Shown piece after piece: positions 22,067-29,238 of a stretch of 29,238 bases of DNA. Numbering within the stretch: position 1 is the first letter of the stretch; each line of letters starts with the position of its first letter. The position numbers and the translations under genes were made by a program. Source of the stretch: Actinomycetes bacterium (GTDB taxonomy: Bacteria > Actinomycetota > Actinomycetes > Actinomycetales > Cellulomonadaceae); assembly GCA_023389545.1 (NCBI GenBank), contig JAEWEI010000399.1:1-29238 (forward strand), read 5' to 3'. A model generated the notes under the pieces. It searched no databases, was not told the origin of the DNA, and saw nothing but the letters and a program-made list of their open reading frames with translations.

Positions 22067-22899
22067 CGTCGGCCCTGGACCACCTCGACCACCTCGGCCC
22101 GATCAGCCTGGCCGAGCTCGACGCCCGCGCGTCCTTGCAGACGCGGGTGGACCGCAAGTACGTCGTCCCCGCGGAGGCGCTCGGCCCGCTGCTGCGGCAG
22201 ATCGGCGCGGGCGCGCGGGTGCTCCAGATCGGAGCCGCCCGGGATTTCGCCTATGAGTCGGTGTACTTCGACACCCCCCAGCTCACGAGCTACCTCGGCG
22301 CCGCGCGGCGCCGCCGACGCCGGTTCAAGGTCCGCACCCGCACCTACGTGGACTCGCGGCAGACCTGGGTCGAGGTCAAGACCCGCGGCCCGCGCGGCGC
22401 CACAGTCAAGACGCGCATGCCGCACGATCCGGGCCAGCGCGCCACGCTCACCGGCGAGAGCCTGCGATTCGCGGACTCGGTGCTCGGGCAGGCGGCCGTT
22501 CCCCGCAGCGACGGGGCGCCGTTCCTCCCGACGCTCGTCAGCAGCTACCGGCGGGCGACGCTGCACCTGCCGGATGACAGCCGCACCACCATCGACACCG
22601 GCCTGGTGTGGACGGATCCCGCCAGCGGCGCCGAGCTCGACCTGCGCGACGTCGTGATCATCGAGTCGAAGACGGGCTCGACCCCGTCGTCCACAGACCG
22701 GCTGCTGTGGCGGCATGGGCTGCGCCCGGTGCGGATCTCGAAGTACGGCACCGGGATGGCGGCCCTGCACCCGGGCCTGCCGGCGACTCCCTGGCGGCGC
22801 GTCCTCGATCGCCATGTCCTCGATCGCCATGTCCTCGACCGGCGCCCCACGGCCCACACCCCCGACCGCATGAGCCCCCTCGCCGTTTGGAGCATCTGA
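22063..22899 (+). CDS. VTC-domain protein, possible polyphosphate polymerase
   Basis: A 278-residue protein with the VTC tunnel-domain pattern: a basic start (TRVDRKYVVPAEAL), YESVYFDTPQLTSYLGA, an Arg-rich strand (RRRRRRFKVRTRTYV), WVEVKTRGPRGATVKTR, and the final VVIIESKTGS glutamate strand. In yeast Vtc4 this fold makes polyphosphate from ATP; bacterial homologues are mostly untested, so the activity is inferred. The C-terminus ends with repeats VLDRHVLDRHVLDRR encoded by a 15-bp tandem repeat. The start overlaps the DUF4956 stop; its own stop shares one base with the lipoprotein start. Confidence 0.85.
   Translation: MTSALDHLDHLGPISLAELDARASLQTRVDRKYVVPAEALGPLLRQIGAGARVLQIGAARDFAYESVYFDTPQLTSYLGAARRRRRRFKVRTRTYVDSRQTWVEVKTRGPRGATVKTRMPHDPGQRATLTGESLRFADSVLGQAAVPRSDGAPFLPTLVSSYRRATLHLPDDSRTTIDTGLVWTDPASGAELDLRDVVIIESKTGSTPSSTDRLLWRHGLRPVRISKYGTGMAALHPGLPATPWRRVLDRHVLDRHVLDRRPTAHTPDRMSPLAVWSI
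22801..22845 (+). repeat. 15-bp tandem repeat in the VTC gene
   Basis: gtcctcgatcgccat occurs twice exactly (22801-22815 and 22816-22830), and a third diverged copy follows (22831-22845). It encodes VLDRH VLDRH VLDRR near the C-terminus. Being in frame and identical at DNA level, it looks like a recent slippage-type expansion. Confidence 0.9.
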
Positions 22900-24767
22900 T
22901 GCGACACACCACCCTCACCCACCTCGTCACCCCCGTCGCCGCCGTCGCGCTCGTGGCGGGCTGCACGTCCACGACCGCCGTGGACTCCACCACGAGCCAC
23001 TCGTCCGCCTCGACGTCGACGGCCGCCCCACCGGCCACCGACGCCGACGTGTCCGTCAAGGAGGCCCTCGCCGCGAACGCCACCCCGCACGCCTCGGCGT
23101 CGACGTGGGACGCCTCCGACGAGGTCGCGATCACGCTCAGCGGCGCATCCGCCACCGCCGACGACGACGCGGTGCAGGTCGACGGCTCGACGGTCACCGT
23201 GACCGCGCCTGGCACGTACCGGATCAGCGGCACGCTGGACGACGGCCACGTGGCGGTGGACAGCCCCGGTGACGGCCTGGTCCGCGTGGTCCTCGACGGC
23301 GCCCAGATCTCCAGCTCGACCACCAGCCCGCTCCAGTTCATGGACGCAGACGAGGCGGTCGTCGTGCTTGCCGAGGGGTCCTCGAACCACCTGTCCGACG
23401 CCACCACGTACGCCTACCCGGACGCCGCCACGGATGAGCCGAACGCCGCGCTCTTCTCCACCGCCGACCTGACGCTCACCGGCTCCGGCGCGCTGCTCGT
23501 CGAGGGCAACGCCAACGACGCCATCGCGAGCAAGGACGGGCTCGCCATCGACTCCGGCACGCTCACCGTCGAGGCGGCGGACGACGGCATCCGCGGCAAG
23601 GACTACCTCGTGGTGCGGGGCGGCGACCTGGACGTCGAGGCGGGCGGCGACGCGCTGAAGTCCGACAACGACGAGGACGCCACCCTGGGCTACGTGGCCG
23701 TCTCCGGCGGCGACGTCACGCTCGTCGCAGGTGACGACGGCATCGCCGCGGCGACGGACGTGATCGTCTCCGGCGGGGTCCTGGACGTCACCGCGGGAGG
23801 CGGGAGCACGGCATCGGTGGCCGCCGACGCGTCCCCCAAGGGTGTGGTCGGAGACGTCTGCGTCATCGTGGGCGGTGGGGACGTGCTGGTCAGCGCCGCC
23901 GACGACGCCATCCACTCCGACGGGGTGGCGCATGTCGCGGGCGGCGCCGTGACCCTCGCGTCCGGTGATGACGGCATCCACGCGGACAACGCCCTGCGGA
24001 TCAGCGGCGGCTCAGTCGATGTCACCCGCTCCTATGAGGGCCTGGAGGCGGCGCAGGTGACGATCACTGACGGCCGTGTCTCGGTCGTGGCCACCGACGA
24101 CGGCATCAACGCCGCGGGCGGTGGCAACGACGCGACGGAGGACGAGTGGGGTGACGCGCCAGCGCCCGGTGGCGGTGAGGCCGCCGACGACTCCAGCTTG
24201 ACGATCACGGGCGGCACTGTGGTGCTGGACGCCGGTGGTGACGGCTTCGACTCGAACGGCTCCGCCACCCTGAGCGGCGGCACGCTTGTGGTGCACGGCC
24301 CCACGAATGGCGGCAACGGCTCGATCGACGTCGCCGGCACGTTCGACGTGACGGGCGGCGAGCTCATCGCGGTGGGCAGCGCAGGCATGGCGCAGACCCC
24401 TGCGGCGTCCTCGGCGCAGTCCTTCGTCGCGCTCTCCCTCACGGGCCAGGCCGGGGACGTGGTGCACGTCCTGGACTCCACGGGGAACCAGCTCGCGGTG
24501 TTCGAGACGACGAAGCCGTACGGCTCCGTCATCTACTCGTCGGCCGACATCGTCGCGGGCGAGGAGTACCAGGCGGCCGTCGGCGGGACGATCAGCGGGG
24601 AGACGATCGGCGGGCTGGGCCACGCGGGCGACACCAGCGGTGCCACGGTGGCCGCCACCGGCACTGCGGGGCAGGAGAGCTCGGGGATGGGCGGCGGCGG
24701 CCAGCCGGGCGGCATGGGCGGCGGGCAGATGGGCGGACAGATGGGCGGCGGGCGCGGGGGCCGGTGA
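22899..24767 (+). CDS. Cthe_2159-type beta-helix lipoprotein (carbohydrate-binding domain family)
   Basis: A 622-residue lipoprotein: signal sequence with lipobox LVAGC (Cys22), a Ser/Thr/Ala-rich linker to about 50, then a long domain of repeated beta-strands with the turn motif D-D-G-I/A-x (ADDGIRG, GDDGIAA, ADDAIHS, GDDGIHA, TDDGINA, GDGFDSN), fitting a right-handed parallel beta-helix with calcium sites. I assign it to the family of Clostridium thermocellum Cthe_2159, reported to bind cellulose and pectic acid. The tail is Gly/Met/Gln-rich (GMGGGGQPGGMGGGQMGG). It is coupled to the VTC gene (TGATG), where a CotH kinase-like protein is more usual. Likely anchored on the outer face of the membrane. 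Confidence 0.85.
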   Translation: MRHTTLTHLVTPVAAVALVAGCTSTTAVDSTTSHSSASTSTAAPPATDADVSVKEALAANATPHASASTWDASDEVAITLSGASATADDDAVQVDGSTVTVTAPGTYRISGTLDDGHVAVDSPGDGLVRVVLDGAQISSSTTSPLQFMDADEAVVVLAEGSSNHLSDATTYAYPDAATDEPNAALFSTADLTLTGSGALLVEGNANDAIASKDGLAIDSGTLTVEAADDGIRGKDYLVVRGGDLDVEAGGDALKSDNDEDATLGYVAVSGGDVTLVAGDDGIAAATDVIVSGGVLDVTAGGGSTASVAADASPKGVVGDVCVIVGGGDVLVSAADDAIHSDGVAHVAGGAVTLASGDDGIHADNALRISGGSVDVTRSYEGLEAAQVTITDGRVSVVATDDGINAAGGGNDATEDEWGDAPAPGGGEAADDSSLTITGGTVVLDAGGDGFDSNGSATLSGGTLVVHGPTNGGNGSIDVAGTFDVTGGELIAVGSAGMAQTPAASSAQSFVALSLTGQAGDVVHVLDSTGNQLAVFETTKPYGSVIYSSADIVAGEEYQAAVGGTISGETIGGLGHAGDTSGATVAATGTAGQESSGMGGGGQPGGMGGGQMGGQMGGGRGGR

Positions 24768-24770
24768 CCG

Positions 24771-25664
24771 TCAGCCCTGGTCGATATCAGCCCGCGTGAC
24801 CAGCACCGGGCAGTGGGACCGGCGGACGACGTTGCGGCTCACCGAGCCCAGCAGCAGGCCTGCCAGGCCGCCGCGCCCACGGGCGCCCACCACCACGAGG
24901 TCTGCCGCCGTCGAGGCCTGGGCGAGGACGTGCGGCGCCGGGCCCTCGACCACCTCCCACACGACCTCGAGCTCGTCGTCCCGCTCGGCGAGGATGGCCC
25001 GCGCAGCCTCCTGGATGCGTTCCGCATGCGCGAGGGCCGTCTCGTCCGGGGTGACGGTCGGGTAGGCGACCGCCCAGTACGAGAGGGCAGAGGTCGCCTC
25101 CGCGCTGCTCCACGACGTCACGACCCGCAGCATGGCGTCACGCAGCCCGGCCTCGGCGGCGGCTGCGACCAGGGCGGTGTCCGAGCCAGGCGAGCCGTCA
25201 ACGCCCACCACGACCACCCCGGCACGGGGATGCTCGAGCGAGTCCGCCGGCACCACTGCCACCGGGCAGCTGGCCCGCTGCACGGCGCCGGTGGCCACAG
25301 AGCCGGTGAGCGCCCCGCTGAACCAGCCGGCGCCGTGGCGGCCGAGCACGAGCATCCGCGCGCCATGCGCTTTGTCCACGAGGGCCTGCGCCGGGGAGCC
25401 GTGTCCCACCACGCCGGACGCGCGCACCTCCGGCGCTGTCGCACGGGCGATCTCCGCGCCCTCGTCGGCCACCGCCTGCACGCCTGCGAGCACCGCCTCT
25501 CCCAGCGGGGAGCTGCCCGCGCCGCCGCCTGGACGGTCGGCGAACCCCCACGCGTGCACCACGATGAGGTCGCTGGCCGATCGTGCAGCCTCGCCAGCGG
25601 CCCACTTGACCGCGACGGCCGCCTGCTCGGAGGCGTCGTATCCGACGACGATCGGCGCGGCCAT
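24771..25664 (-). CDS. Tandem universal stress protein (two UspA domains)
   Basis: A 297-residue protein made of two UspA domains. Domain 1 begins PIVVGYDASEQAAVAVKWA and ends with the nucleotide motif GRHGAGWFSGALTGSVATGAV...CPVAVVP. Domain 2 begins GVVVVGVDGSPGSDTALVAA and ends GARGRGGLAGLLLGSVSRNVV...CPVLVT. Both GxxG-9x-GS motifs are intact, so ATP binding is likely. The ATG at 25664 follows GAGGAG by 7 bases; a longer reading frame to 25727 lacks support. It converges on the lipoprotein gene with only three bases between stops, without an obvious hairpin terminator. Such genes in actinobacteria are often dormancy- or hypoxia-induced; no regulator site was identified. Confidence 0.94.
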   Translation of the reverse strand: MAAPIVVGYDASEQAAVAVKWAAGEAARSASDLIVVHAWGFADRPGGGAGSSPLGEAVLAGVQAVADEGAEIARATAPEVRASGVVGHGSPAQALVDKAHGARMLVLGRHGAGWFSGALTGSVATGAVQRASCPVAVVPADSLEHPRAGVVVVGVDGSPGSDTALVAAAAEAGLRDAMLRVVTSWSSAEATSALSYWAVAYPTVTPDETALAHAERIQEAARAILAERDDELEVVWEVVEGPAPHVLAQASTAADLVVVGARGRGGLAGLLLGSVSRNVVRRSHCPVLVTRADIDQG

Positions 25665-25728
25665 CGTGGTCTCCTCACTGGCGGGACTGCGAGCCTCCAT
25701 GCTCCACCCGGCGCGGCCCGTCCACACG

Positions 25729-26646
25729 TCAGGAGCGGTGGGAGGCTGAGCCGTCGGCTGGCGCGCGCCCTGCGACGTAGGCCTGGACCACTGACGTGTC
25801 CTGGTCTCCGAGGCCTTGGGCGGTGAGGTCGGTGAACGCGTCGAGCAGGCGGTCGGCGATGAGCGTCGGCGTCCCTGTGCGGGCTGCCTCCGCGCGGTAC
25901 GCGGCCAGGTCCTTGACCATGAACTTCGCGGCGCCGGAGACGGAGTAGTCCTTCTCCGCGAAGCGGGTGGCCTTGTCGGCGAGGATCGTGCTCGCCGCGT
26001 AGCCGCCCTGCAGCAGGGTGAGCAGCCGGCCGACGTCGAGGCCCGCCCGCTCGGCGACGACCGCGGCCTCGGCGATCGCGGCGACCTGGGCCGCGCAGAT
26101 CAGCTGGTTGCACGCCTTGGCCACCTGCCCGGCGCCGAGGGGGCCCAGGTGCGCGGGCGTGCCCATCAGGTCGAGCACGGGCATCGCCTGGTCGACGAGC
26201 CCTCGGGGGCCGCCCACCATGATCGACATCGTGCCCGCCACCGCGCCGACCTCTCCGCCGGAGACGGGCGCGTCGACCACCCGCAGGCGCCCGTTGGTGC
26301 GCTCGGCGAGCTCGACGTCGAGCGCGCGCACTCCGTCCGGGGAGACGGTGGAGCAGATGACGAGCACTACTGGCTGCCGCACGCCGGCCACCAGTCCGTC
26401 GGGCCCGTCGAGCAGGTCGCGCAGTTGCGGCAGGTCCGGGAGCATCACGACGATCAGGTCGCAGGCCTCGGCGACGGCGCGCGCTGTGCCCACGCCGATG
26501 GCGCCGCGCCCGACGAGCGCGTCCGCGTTCCCCCGGCCGCTGTCGAGGACGACCAGCTCGCGCCCCTCGGGGCCGATGCCGTCCAGGATGTGCCCGGCCA
26601 TGGGCCGTCCCATCACGCCGAGCCCGATAAATCCGACGCCGGCCAT
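25729..26646 (-). CDS. Beta-hydroxyacid dehydrogenase (3-hydroxyisobutyrate/tartronate semialdehyde reductase family)
   Basis: A 305-residue NAD(P)-dependent oxidoreductase. The N-terminal loop is GFIGLGVMGRPMA (5-17), the substrate loop DAPVSGGEVGA (125-135) and the catalytic lysine Lys177 in GAGQVAKACNQLI, with Asn180 next to it; all are intact. In this family 3-hydroxyisobutyrate, tartronate semialdehyde and other beta-hydroxyacids are substrates, and the sequence alone does not decide. GGAGG lies 5 bases before the ATG at 26646. It is divergent from a D-2-hydroxyacid dehydrogenase, suggesting a joint hydroxyacid pathway, possibly under the nearby IclR regulator. Confidence 0.9.
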   Translation of the reverse strand: MAGVGFIGLGVMGRPMAGHILDGIGPEGRELVVLDSGRGNADALVGRGAIGVGTARAVAEACDLIVVMLPDLPQLRDLLDGPDGLVAGVRQPVVLVICSTVSPDGVRALDVELAERTNGRLRVVDAPVSGGEVGAVAGTMSIMVGGPRGLVDQAMPVLDLMGTPAHLGPLGAGQVAKACNQLICAAQVAAIAEAAVVAERAGLDVGRLLTLLQGGYAASTILADKATRFAEKDYSVSGAAKFMVKDLAAYRAEAARTGTPTLIADRLLDAFTDLTAQGLGDQDTSVVQAYVAGRAPADGSASHRS

Positions 26647-26741
26647 CTCCACCTCCGTGAGCGCGGGCGCGAGGCCGCCCTCTGCGACCAACCCGCTGGT
26701 CAACCTAGCAAACGCCGTTCAACCACGTGTACGGTCGGCTC
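26647..26741. promoter_or_regulatory. Divergent promoter region of two dehydrogenase genes
   Basis: The 95 bp hold an inverted repeat GACCA-ACCCGC-TGGTC (26686-26701) and two TCAACC copies (26700-26705 and 26719-26724). TACGGT (26730-26735) lies 7 positions before the plus-strand ATG at 26742, typical of a leaderless -10. A site for the IclR regulator encoded downstream is possible but unproven. Confidence 0.4.
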
Positions 26742-27803
26742 ATGACCAGCACCTCCCCGGAGCGCCTCCGGGTTGTCATCGCCACCCCGCTCACCGACGA
26801 GCACTGCGCGCTCCTCGCCCGGCTCGAGCCCCGCCTCGACATCGTGTGCGACCAAGGGCTGCTGCCGCCCATGCGCTTCCCGGGGGACCACACCGGCGAC
26901 CCCGCCTTCCACCGGTCGTTCGAGGACCAGGCCCGTTTCGAGGCCCTCATCGACGGCGCGGACGCGCTCTACGGCATTCCCGACACCGATCCTGCGGCGC
27001 TCGCCCGCGCCGTGCGCGCCAACCCGGGGCTCCGCTGGGTGCACACGATGGCGGCCGGTGGCGGCGCGCAGGTCAAGGCCGCGGGCCTCACCGCTGACGA
27101 GCTCGCGCGCGTGGCCTTCTCCACGTCGGCCGGTCCGCACAGCGGCACCCTCGCCGAGTTCGCGCTCTTCGCCGTCCTCGCCGGCGCCAAGTCCCTCCCC
27201 CGACTCCAGGCGCAGAAGTCGTCTCGGTTGTGGAGCGAGCGCTGGACCATGCAGCAGGTCTCCCAGATGACCGTGCTGGTGGTCGGGCTCGGGAACATCG
27301 GCCGTGCCACGGCCCGCATGTTCGCCACGATGGGCGCCCGCGTCATCGGCGTCAACCGCACGGTCCGTCCCACCGATGGCGTGGCGGAGGTGTTCGGCGT
27401 CGACGCCCTGGCCGATGTCGTCGGGCAGGCCGACGCCATCGTCAGCACGCTCCCCGGCACCGACCGCACCCGGCACCTGCTCAGCAAGGAGGTGTTCGCC
27501 CAGGTCAAGCCTGGGGTCATCTTCGCGAACGTCGGACGGGGGGACGTGGTCGACCAAGACGCGCTCGTCGACGCGCTCCGGGACGGACGGGTCGGATTCG
27601 CGGGCCTCGACGTTGTGGCCGTGGAGCCGCTTCCCGCCGACGACCCGCTGTGGGTCCTGGACAACGTCCTCATCTCCCCGCACACCGCGGCGCTGAACGG
27701 CGATGAGGACCGTCTGATCGCCGAGTTGTTCGCCGCCAATGCCACCCGGCTGCTGGACGGCGAGGAGCTCGTCAACCGGATGGACACCGTCGACTTCTAC
27801 TGA
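26742..27803 (+). CDS. D-2-hydroxyacid dehydrogenase (NAD-dependent)
   Basis: A 353-residue D-isomer-specific 2-hydroxyacid dehydrogenase. The cofactor loop is VVGLGNIGRATARMF (GLGNIG), and the catalytic set is Arg266 (NVGRGDVVD), Glu295 (VAVEPLP) and His314 (ISPHTAA). All are intact, so it should be active on a 2-oxo or 2-hydroxy acid; the substrate is not evident. An in-frame GTG at 26727 is possible, but the ATG with the -10-like TACGGT before it is better. A 13-bp palindrome and then an IclR regulator follow directly, so the three probably form one control circuit. Confidence 0.92.
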   Translation: MTSTSPERLRVVIATPLTDEHCALLARLEPRLDIVCDQGLLPPMRFPGDHTGDPAFHRSFEDQARFEALIDGADALYGIPDTDPAALARAVRANPGLRWVHTMAAGGGAQVKAAGLTADELARVAFSTSAGPHSGTLAEFALFAVLAGAKSLPRLQAQKSSRLWSERWTMQQVSQMTVLVVGLGNIGRATARMFATMGARVIGVNRTVRPTDGVAEVFGVDALADVVGQADAIVSTLPGTDRTRHLLSKEVFAQVKPGVIFANVGRGDVVDQDALVDALRDGRVGFAGLDVVAVEPLPADDPLWVLDNVLISPHTAALNGDEDRLIAELFAANATRLLDGEELVNRMDTVDFY

Positions 27804-27805
27804 CC

Positions 27806-27818
27806 AGGGCCTGGCCCT
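27806..27818 (+). promoter_or_regulatory. 13-bp palindrome before iclR-type gene
   Basis: AGGGCC-T-GGCCCT, perfect, two bases after the dehydrogenase stop and about 18 bp before the regulator start codon. It could be an operator for autoregulation or a weak attenuator; too short and without T-tract to be called a terminator with any confidence. Confidence 0.4.
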
Positions 27819-27835
27819 CTGCCGACAGGACGCCG

Positions 27836-28624
27836 ATGCCGACCTCTGAGGATCCGACCCGCAGCCCGGCTCCCGCGGTCACCCGCGCCGCGGCCATCCT
27901 CACCCTGCTCGCCGATCGTGGCCCTCTCGGCCTGGCTGACATCGCGCGGGCGCTCGGCCTCGCCAAGTCGTCGACGCTCAACCTGTGCCTTGCCCTCGAG
28001 CAGGCCGACCTGGTGCGCAAGACGGACAACGTCTACGCGCTCGGCCGCGCGACCGTCCGGCTCGGCGGCGCCTTCGTGCGGGAGTTCGACCTGGTACGGG
28101 AGTTCTACCGTGTCTGCGCCGAGTCCCCGGCGCTGCACCACGAGCTGCTCCAGGTGGCCATGCTCGACGGCGCCGAGGTGCTGTACCTGGCCCGGCATGA
28201 GGGCCGCGCGCCGTTGAGGTTCTCGGCATCGATCGGCGACAGGTTCCCGGCGAGCGTCACAGCCGTCGGCGCCGCGCTCCTCGCCCTACTGGACCCTGCC
28301 GAGGTGAGCGACCGGTTCGCCGACTCCGCGACGCTGCCCCGCTGGACCGATCGCTCCGTCAGCACCGTTGCCGACCTGCAGCGCAAGCTCGACGCCACCC
28401 GCGCGCGCGGCTACGCCGTCGACGATGGCGAGACCCATCCCGGCGTGCTCGGCCTCGCGGTGGCGCTGCCCCCGCGCTCCCCTGCTGAACAGCCGCTCGC
28501 GCTCGGCGCCTCCCTCTTGCGATCCCCCTCGGGCGAGATGCGCGAGGACGAGATCGTCGCCGCGCTCTTCGCGGCCCGCTCGGCGCTGGCGCGCCCGCAC
28601 TTGCACCTCGATCCGACGATTTAG
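27836..28624 (+). CDS. IclR-family transcriptional regulator
   Basis: A 262-residue regulator with the IclR pattern: winged helix at about 15-72 (AVTRAAAILTLLADRGPLGLADIARALGL, AKSSTLNLCLALEQADLV, then YALG), followed by an effector domain with the typical stretch LLQVAMLDGAEVLYLARHEG, FPASVTAVGAALLALL and RARGYAVDDGETHPGVLGLAVAL. IclR regulators commonly sense small carboxylic acids and control degradative genes beside them; here two hydroxyacid dehydrogenases are adjacent. AGGA lies about 5-6 bases before the ATG. It is 32 bp behind the dehydrogenase and probably cotranscribed. Confidence 0.92.
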   Translation: MPTSEDPTRSPAPAVTRAAAILTLLADRGPLGLADIARALGLAKSSTLNLCLALEQADLVRKTDNVYALGRATVRLGGAFVREFDLVREFYRVCAESPALHHELLQVAMLDGAEVLYLARHEGRAPLRFSASIGDRFPASVTAVGAALLALLDPAEVSDRFADSATLPRWTDRSVSTVADLQRKLDATRARGYAVDDGETHPGVLGLAVALPPRSPAEQPLALGASLLRSPSGEMREDEIVAALFAARSALARPHLHLDPTI

Positions 28625-28662
28625 GCTCGGGCGGTACACCGCACCTCCCGTGAAGGACAGTC

Positions 28663-29067
28663 ATGCCCCGGATCCAGCTCTCGAGCATCTACGTCGACAA
28701 CCAGGACAAGGCCTTGGCCTTCTACACGGACGTCCTGGGGTTCCAAGTGAAGTCTCATGTGCCGGTGGGCAAGTTCGCGTGGCTGACCCTCATGTCTCCT
28801 GACGACCCGCAGGGCCCCGAGCTCGTGCTCGAGCCGGCTGCCCACAAGGCAGTGCAGCCGTTCCGACGCGCGCTCTACCGGGACCGCATCCCGGTGACCT
28901 CGTTCGCCGTGGACTCGGTGGACTCGGAGTACGAGCGCCTGCGTGAGCTCGGGGTGCGCTTCGTGCAGAAGCCCACCACCACCGGGCCTGTCACGGTCGC
29001 GGTTCTGGACGACACCTGCGGGAATCTGGTGCAAATCGCCTCGCCAGCCGCGCCCGCGGACGAGTGA
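28663..29067 (+). CDS. VOC-superfamily (glyoxalase-like) protein
   Basis: A 134-residue single VOC protein. It starts MPRIQLSSIYVDNQDKALAF, continues YTDVLGFQVK, has a DDPQGPELVLEPAAH segment mid-way and ends with LDDTCGNLVQIASP, a DxxGN-type signature. It resembles the actinobacterial glyoxalase-like/bleomycin-resistance group whose biological substrates are mostly unknown. GAAGGA lies 6-7 bases before the ATG. It is 38 bp behind the IclR regulator, so it may be cotranscribed. It ends just before the rRNA operon terminator, towards which it converges. Confidence 0.9.
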   Translation: MPRIQLSSIYVDNQDKALAFYTDVLGFQVKSHVPVGKFAWLTLMSPDDPQGPELVLEPAAHKAVQPFRRALYRDRIPVTSFAVDSVDSEYERLRELGVRFVQKPTTTGPVTVAVLDDTCGNLVQIASPAAPADE

Positions 29068-29082
29068 GGGCTATTTCACGGG

Positions 29083-29098
29083 CGCCCCGAAAGGGGTG
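29083..29098 (+). terminator. Short GAAA-capped hairpin after the VOC gene
   Basis: CGCCCC-GAAA-GGGGTG, 16 bp after the VOC stop: a six-pair stem with one G-U pair and a GNRA tetraloop. Probably the end of the plus-strand transcript; short and with only a small TTCC tail, so moderately certain. Confidence 0.5.
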
Positions 29099-29115
29099 TT
29101 CCTGCCTTGTCACGC

Positions 29116-29148
29116 AGAAAGAGCCACCCCAATGGGGTGGCTCTTTCT
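29116..29148 (-). terminator. rRNA operon terminator
   Basis: Perfect 15-bp arms AGAAAGAGCCACCCC (29116-29130) and GGGGTGGCTCTTTCT (29134-29148) with an AAT loop. On the minus strand it follows the 5S rRNA 3' end by about 8 bases and ends in TCTTTCT, a classic strong factor-independent terminator. It would also stop plus-strand transcripts from the VOC gene. Confidence 0.92.
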
Positions 29149-29155
29149 GAATGGT

Positions 29156-29238
29156 GTTCCGGCGGCGACCTACTCTCCCACACCCTGGCGAGTGCAGTAC
29201 CATCGGCGCTGAAGGGCTTAGCTTCCGGGTTCGGAATG
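29156..29238 (-). rRNA. rrf: 5S ribosomal RNA, 3' part
   Basis: Read on the minus strand, the last 83 bases contain the conserved 5S blocks CATTCCGAACCCGGAAG, CTAAGC, GCCGATGGTACTGC and GGGAGAGTAGGTC, ending CGCCGCCGGAAC. The 5' third, about 35 bases, lies beyond the window edge, and the 23S and 16S genes should follow further right. The exact 3' end, 29155-29157, is uncertain by a base or two. Confidence 0.95.

Noticed and set aside
22801..22845. Tandem repeat as a CRISPR array
   Set aside because: No spacers; contiguous 15-bp units inside an open reading frame.
26742..29067. The dehydrogenase, IclR and VOC genes as a transferred island next to the rRNA operon
   Set aside because: No integrase, flanking repeat or change in base composition is visible; the rRNA terminator is simply a convergent boundary.

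Overview
This window comes from a very GC-rich actinomycete. Third-position G/C is dominant, 4-nt ATGA/GTGA start/stop overlaps are common, several genes look leaderless, and the 5S rRNA and Kdp genes are actinobacterial in type. A member of the Micrococcales (Cellulomonas/Oerskovia-like) is my best guess from overall flavour only; nothing here proves the genus.

Layout, left to right. (1) 1-6613, minus strand: a high-affinity K+ uptake operon, micro-ORF-kdpF-kdpA-kdpB-kdpC-kdpD. Almost every junction is a 4-nt overlap, and kdpD runs off the left edge before its kinase core. (2) 6861-8613, minus strand: kdgK-eda, which converts 2-keto-3-deoxygluconate to pyruvate and glyceraldehyde-3-phosphate (the uronate/pectin route). 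It has its own promoter, a KdgR-like palindrome and a terminator. (3) 8702-10204, minus strand: a PucR-type regulator, divergent from (4) 10288-17761, plus strand. This is a six-gene, translationally coupled nitrogen-salvage operon. It holds three proteins of the FdrA/YlbE/YlbF type (oxamate carbamoyltransferase AllF/AllG/AllH), a carbamate kinase, a biuret-hydrolase-like cysteine hydrolase, and an NCS2-like permease that carries a C-terminal domain resembling the C-terminal domain of allophanate hydrolase. The operon ends at a strong bidirectional hairpin. This is the most interesting part of the window.

(5) 17851-18513, minus: a secreted four-cysteine protein of unknown function. (6) 18652-19725, plus: a PadR regulator, a HAAS-type membrane protein and a small charged protein; a perfect 30-bp palindrome abuts the padR start codon. 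(7) 19774-20163, plus: a VOC protein, convergent with an unusual short zinc-type alcohol dehydrogenase (20262-21209, minus). (8) 21446-24767, plus: DUF4956 membrane protein, VTC-domain protein and a Cthe_2159-type beta-helix lipoprotein, preceded by three 11-bp-spaced direct repeats. (9) 24771-25664, minus: a tandem universal stress protein. (10) 25729-26646, minus: a beta-hydroxyacid dehydrogenase, divergent from a D-2-hydroxyacid dehydrogenase, an IclR regulator and a second VOC protein (26742-29067, plus). (11) 29116-29238, minus: the terminator and 3' part of a 5S rRNA, the tail of an rRNA operon that lies beyond the right edge.

How the genes work together: regions 1, 2 and 4 are self-contained physiological modules (K+ scavenging, KDG catabolism, and carbamoyl/ureido nitrogen recovery with ATP gain through carbamoyl phosphate). 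The PucR gene and the oxamate carbamoyltransferase operon share a short regulatory region with a perfect 13-bp palindrome. That suggests, but does not prove, that PucR controls both. No CRISPR array, tRNA, transposase or prophage gene was recognised.
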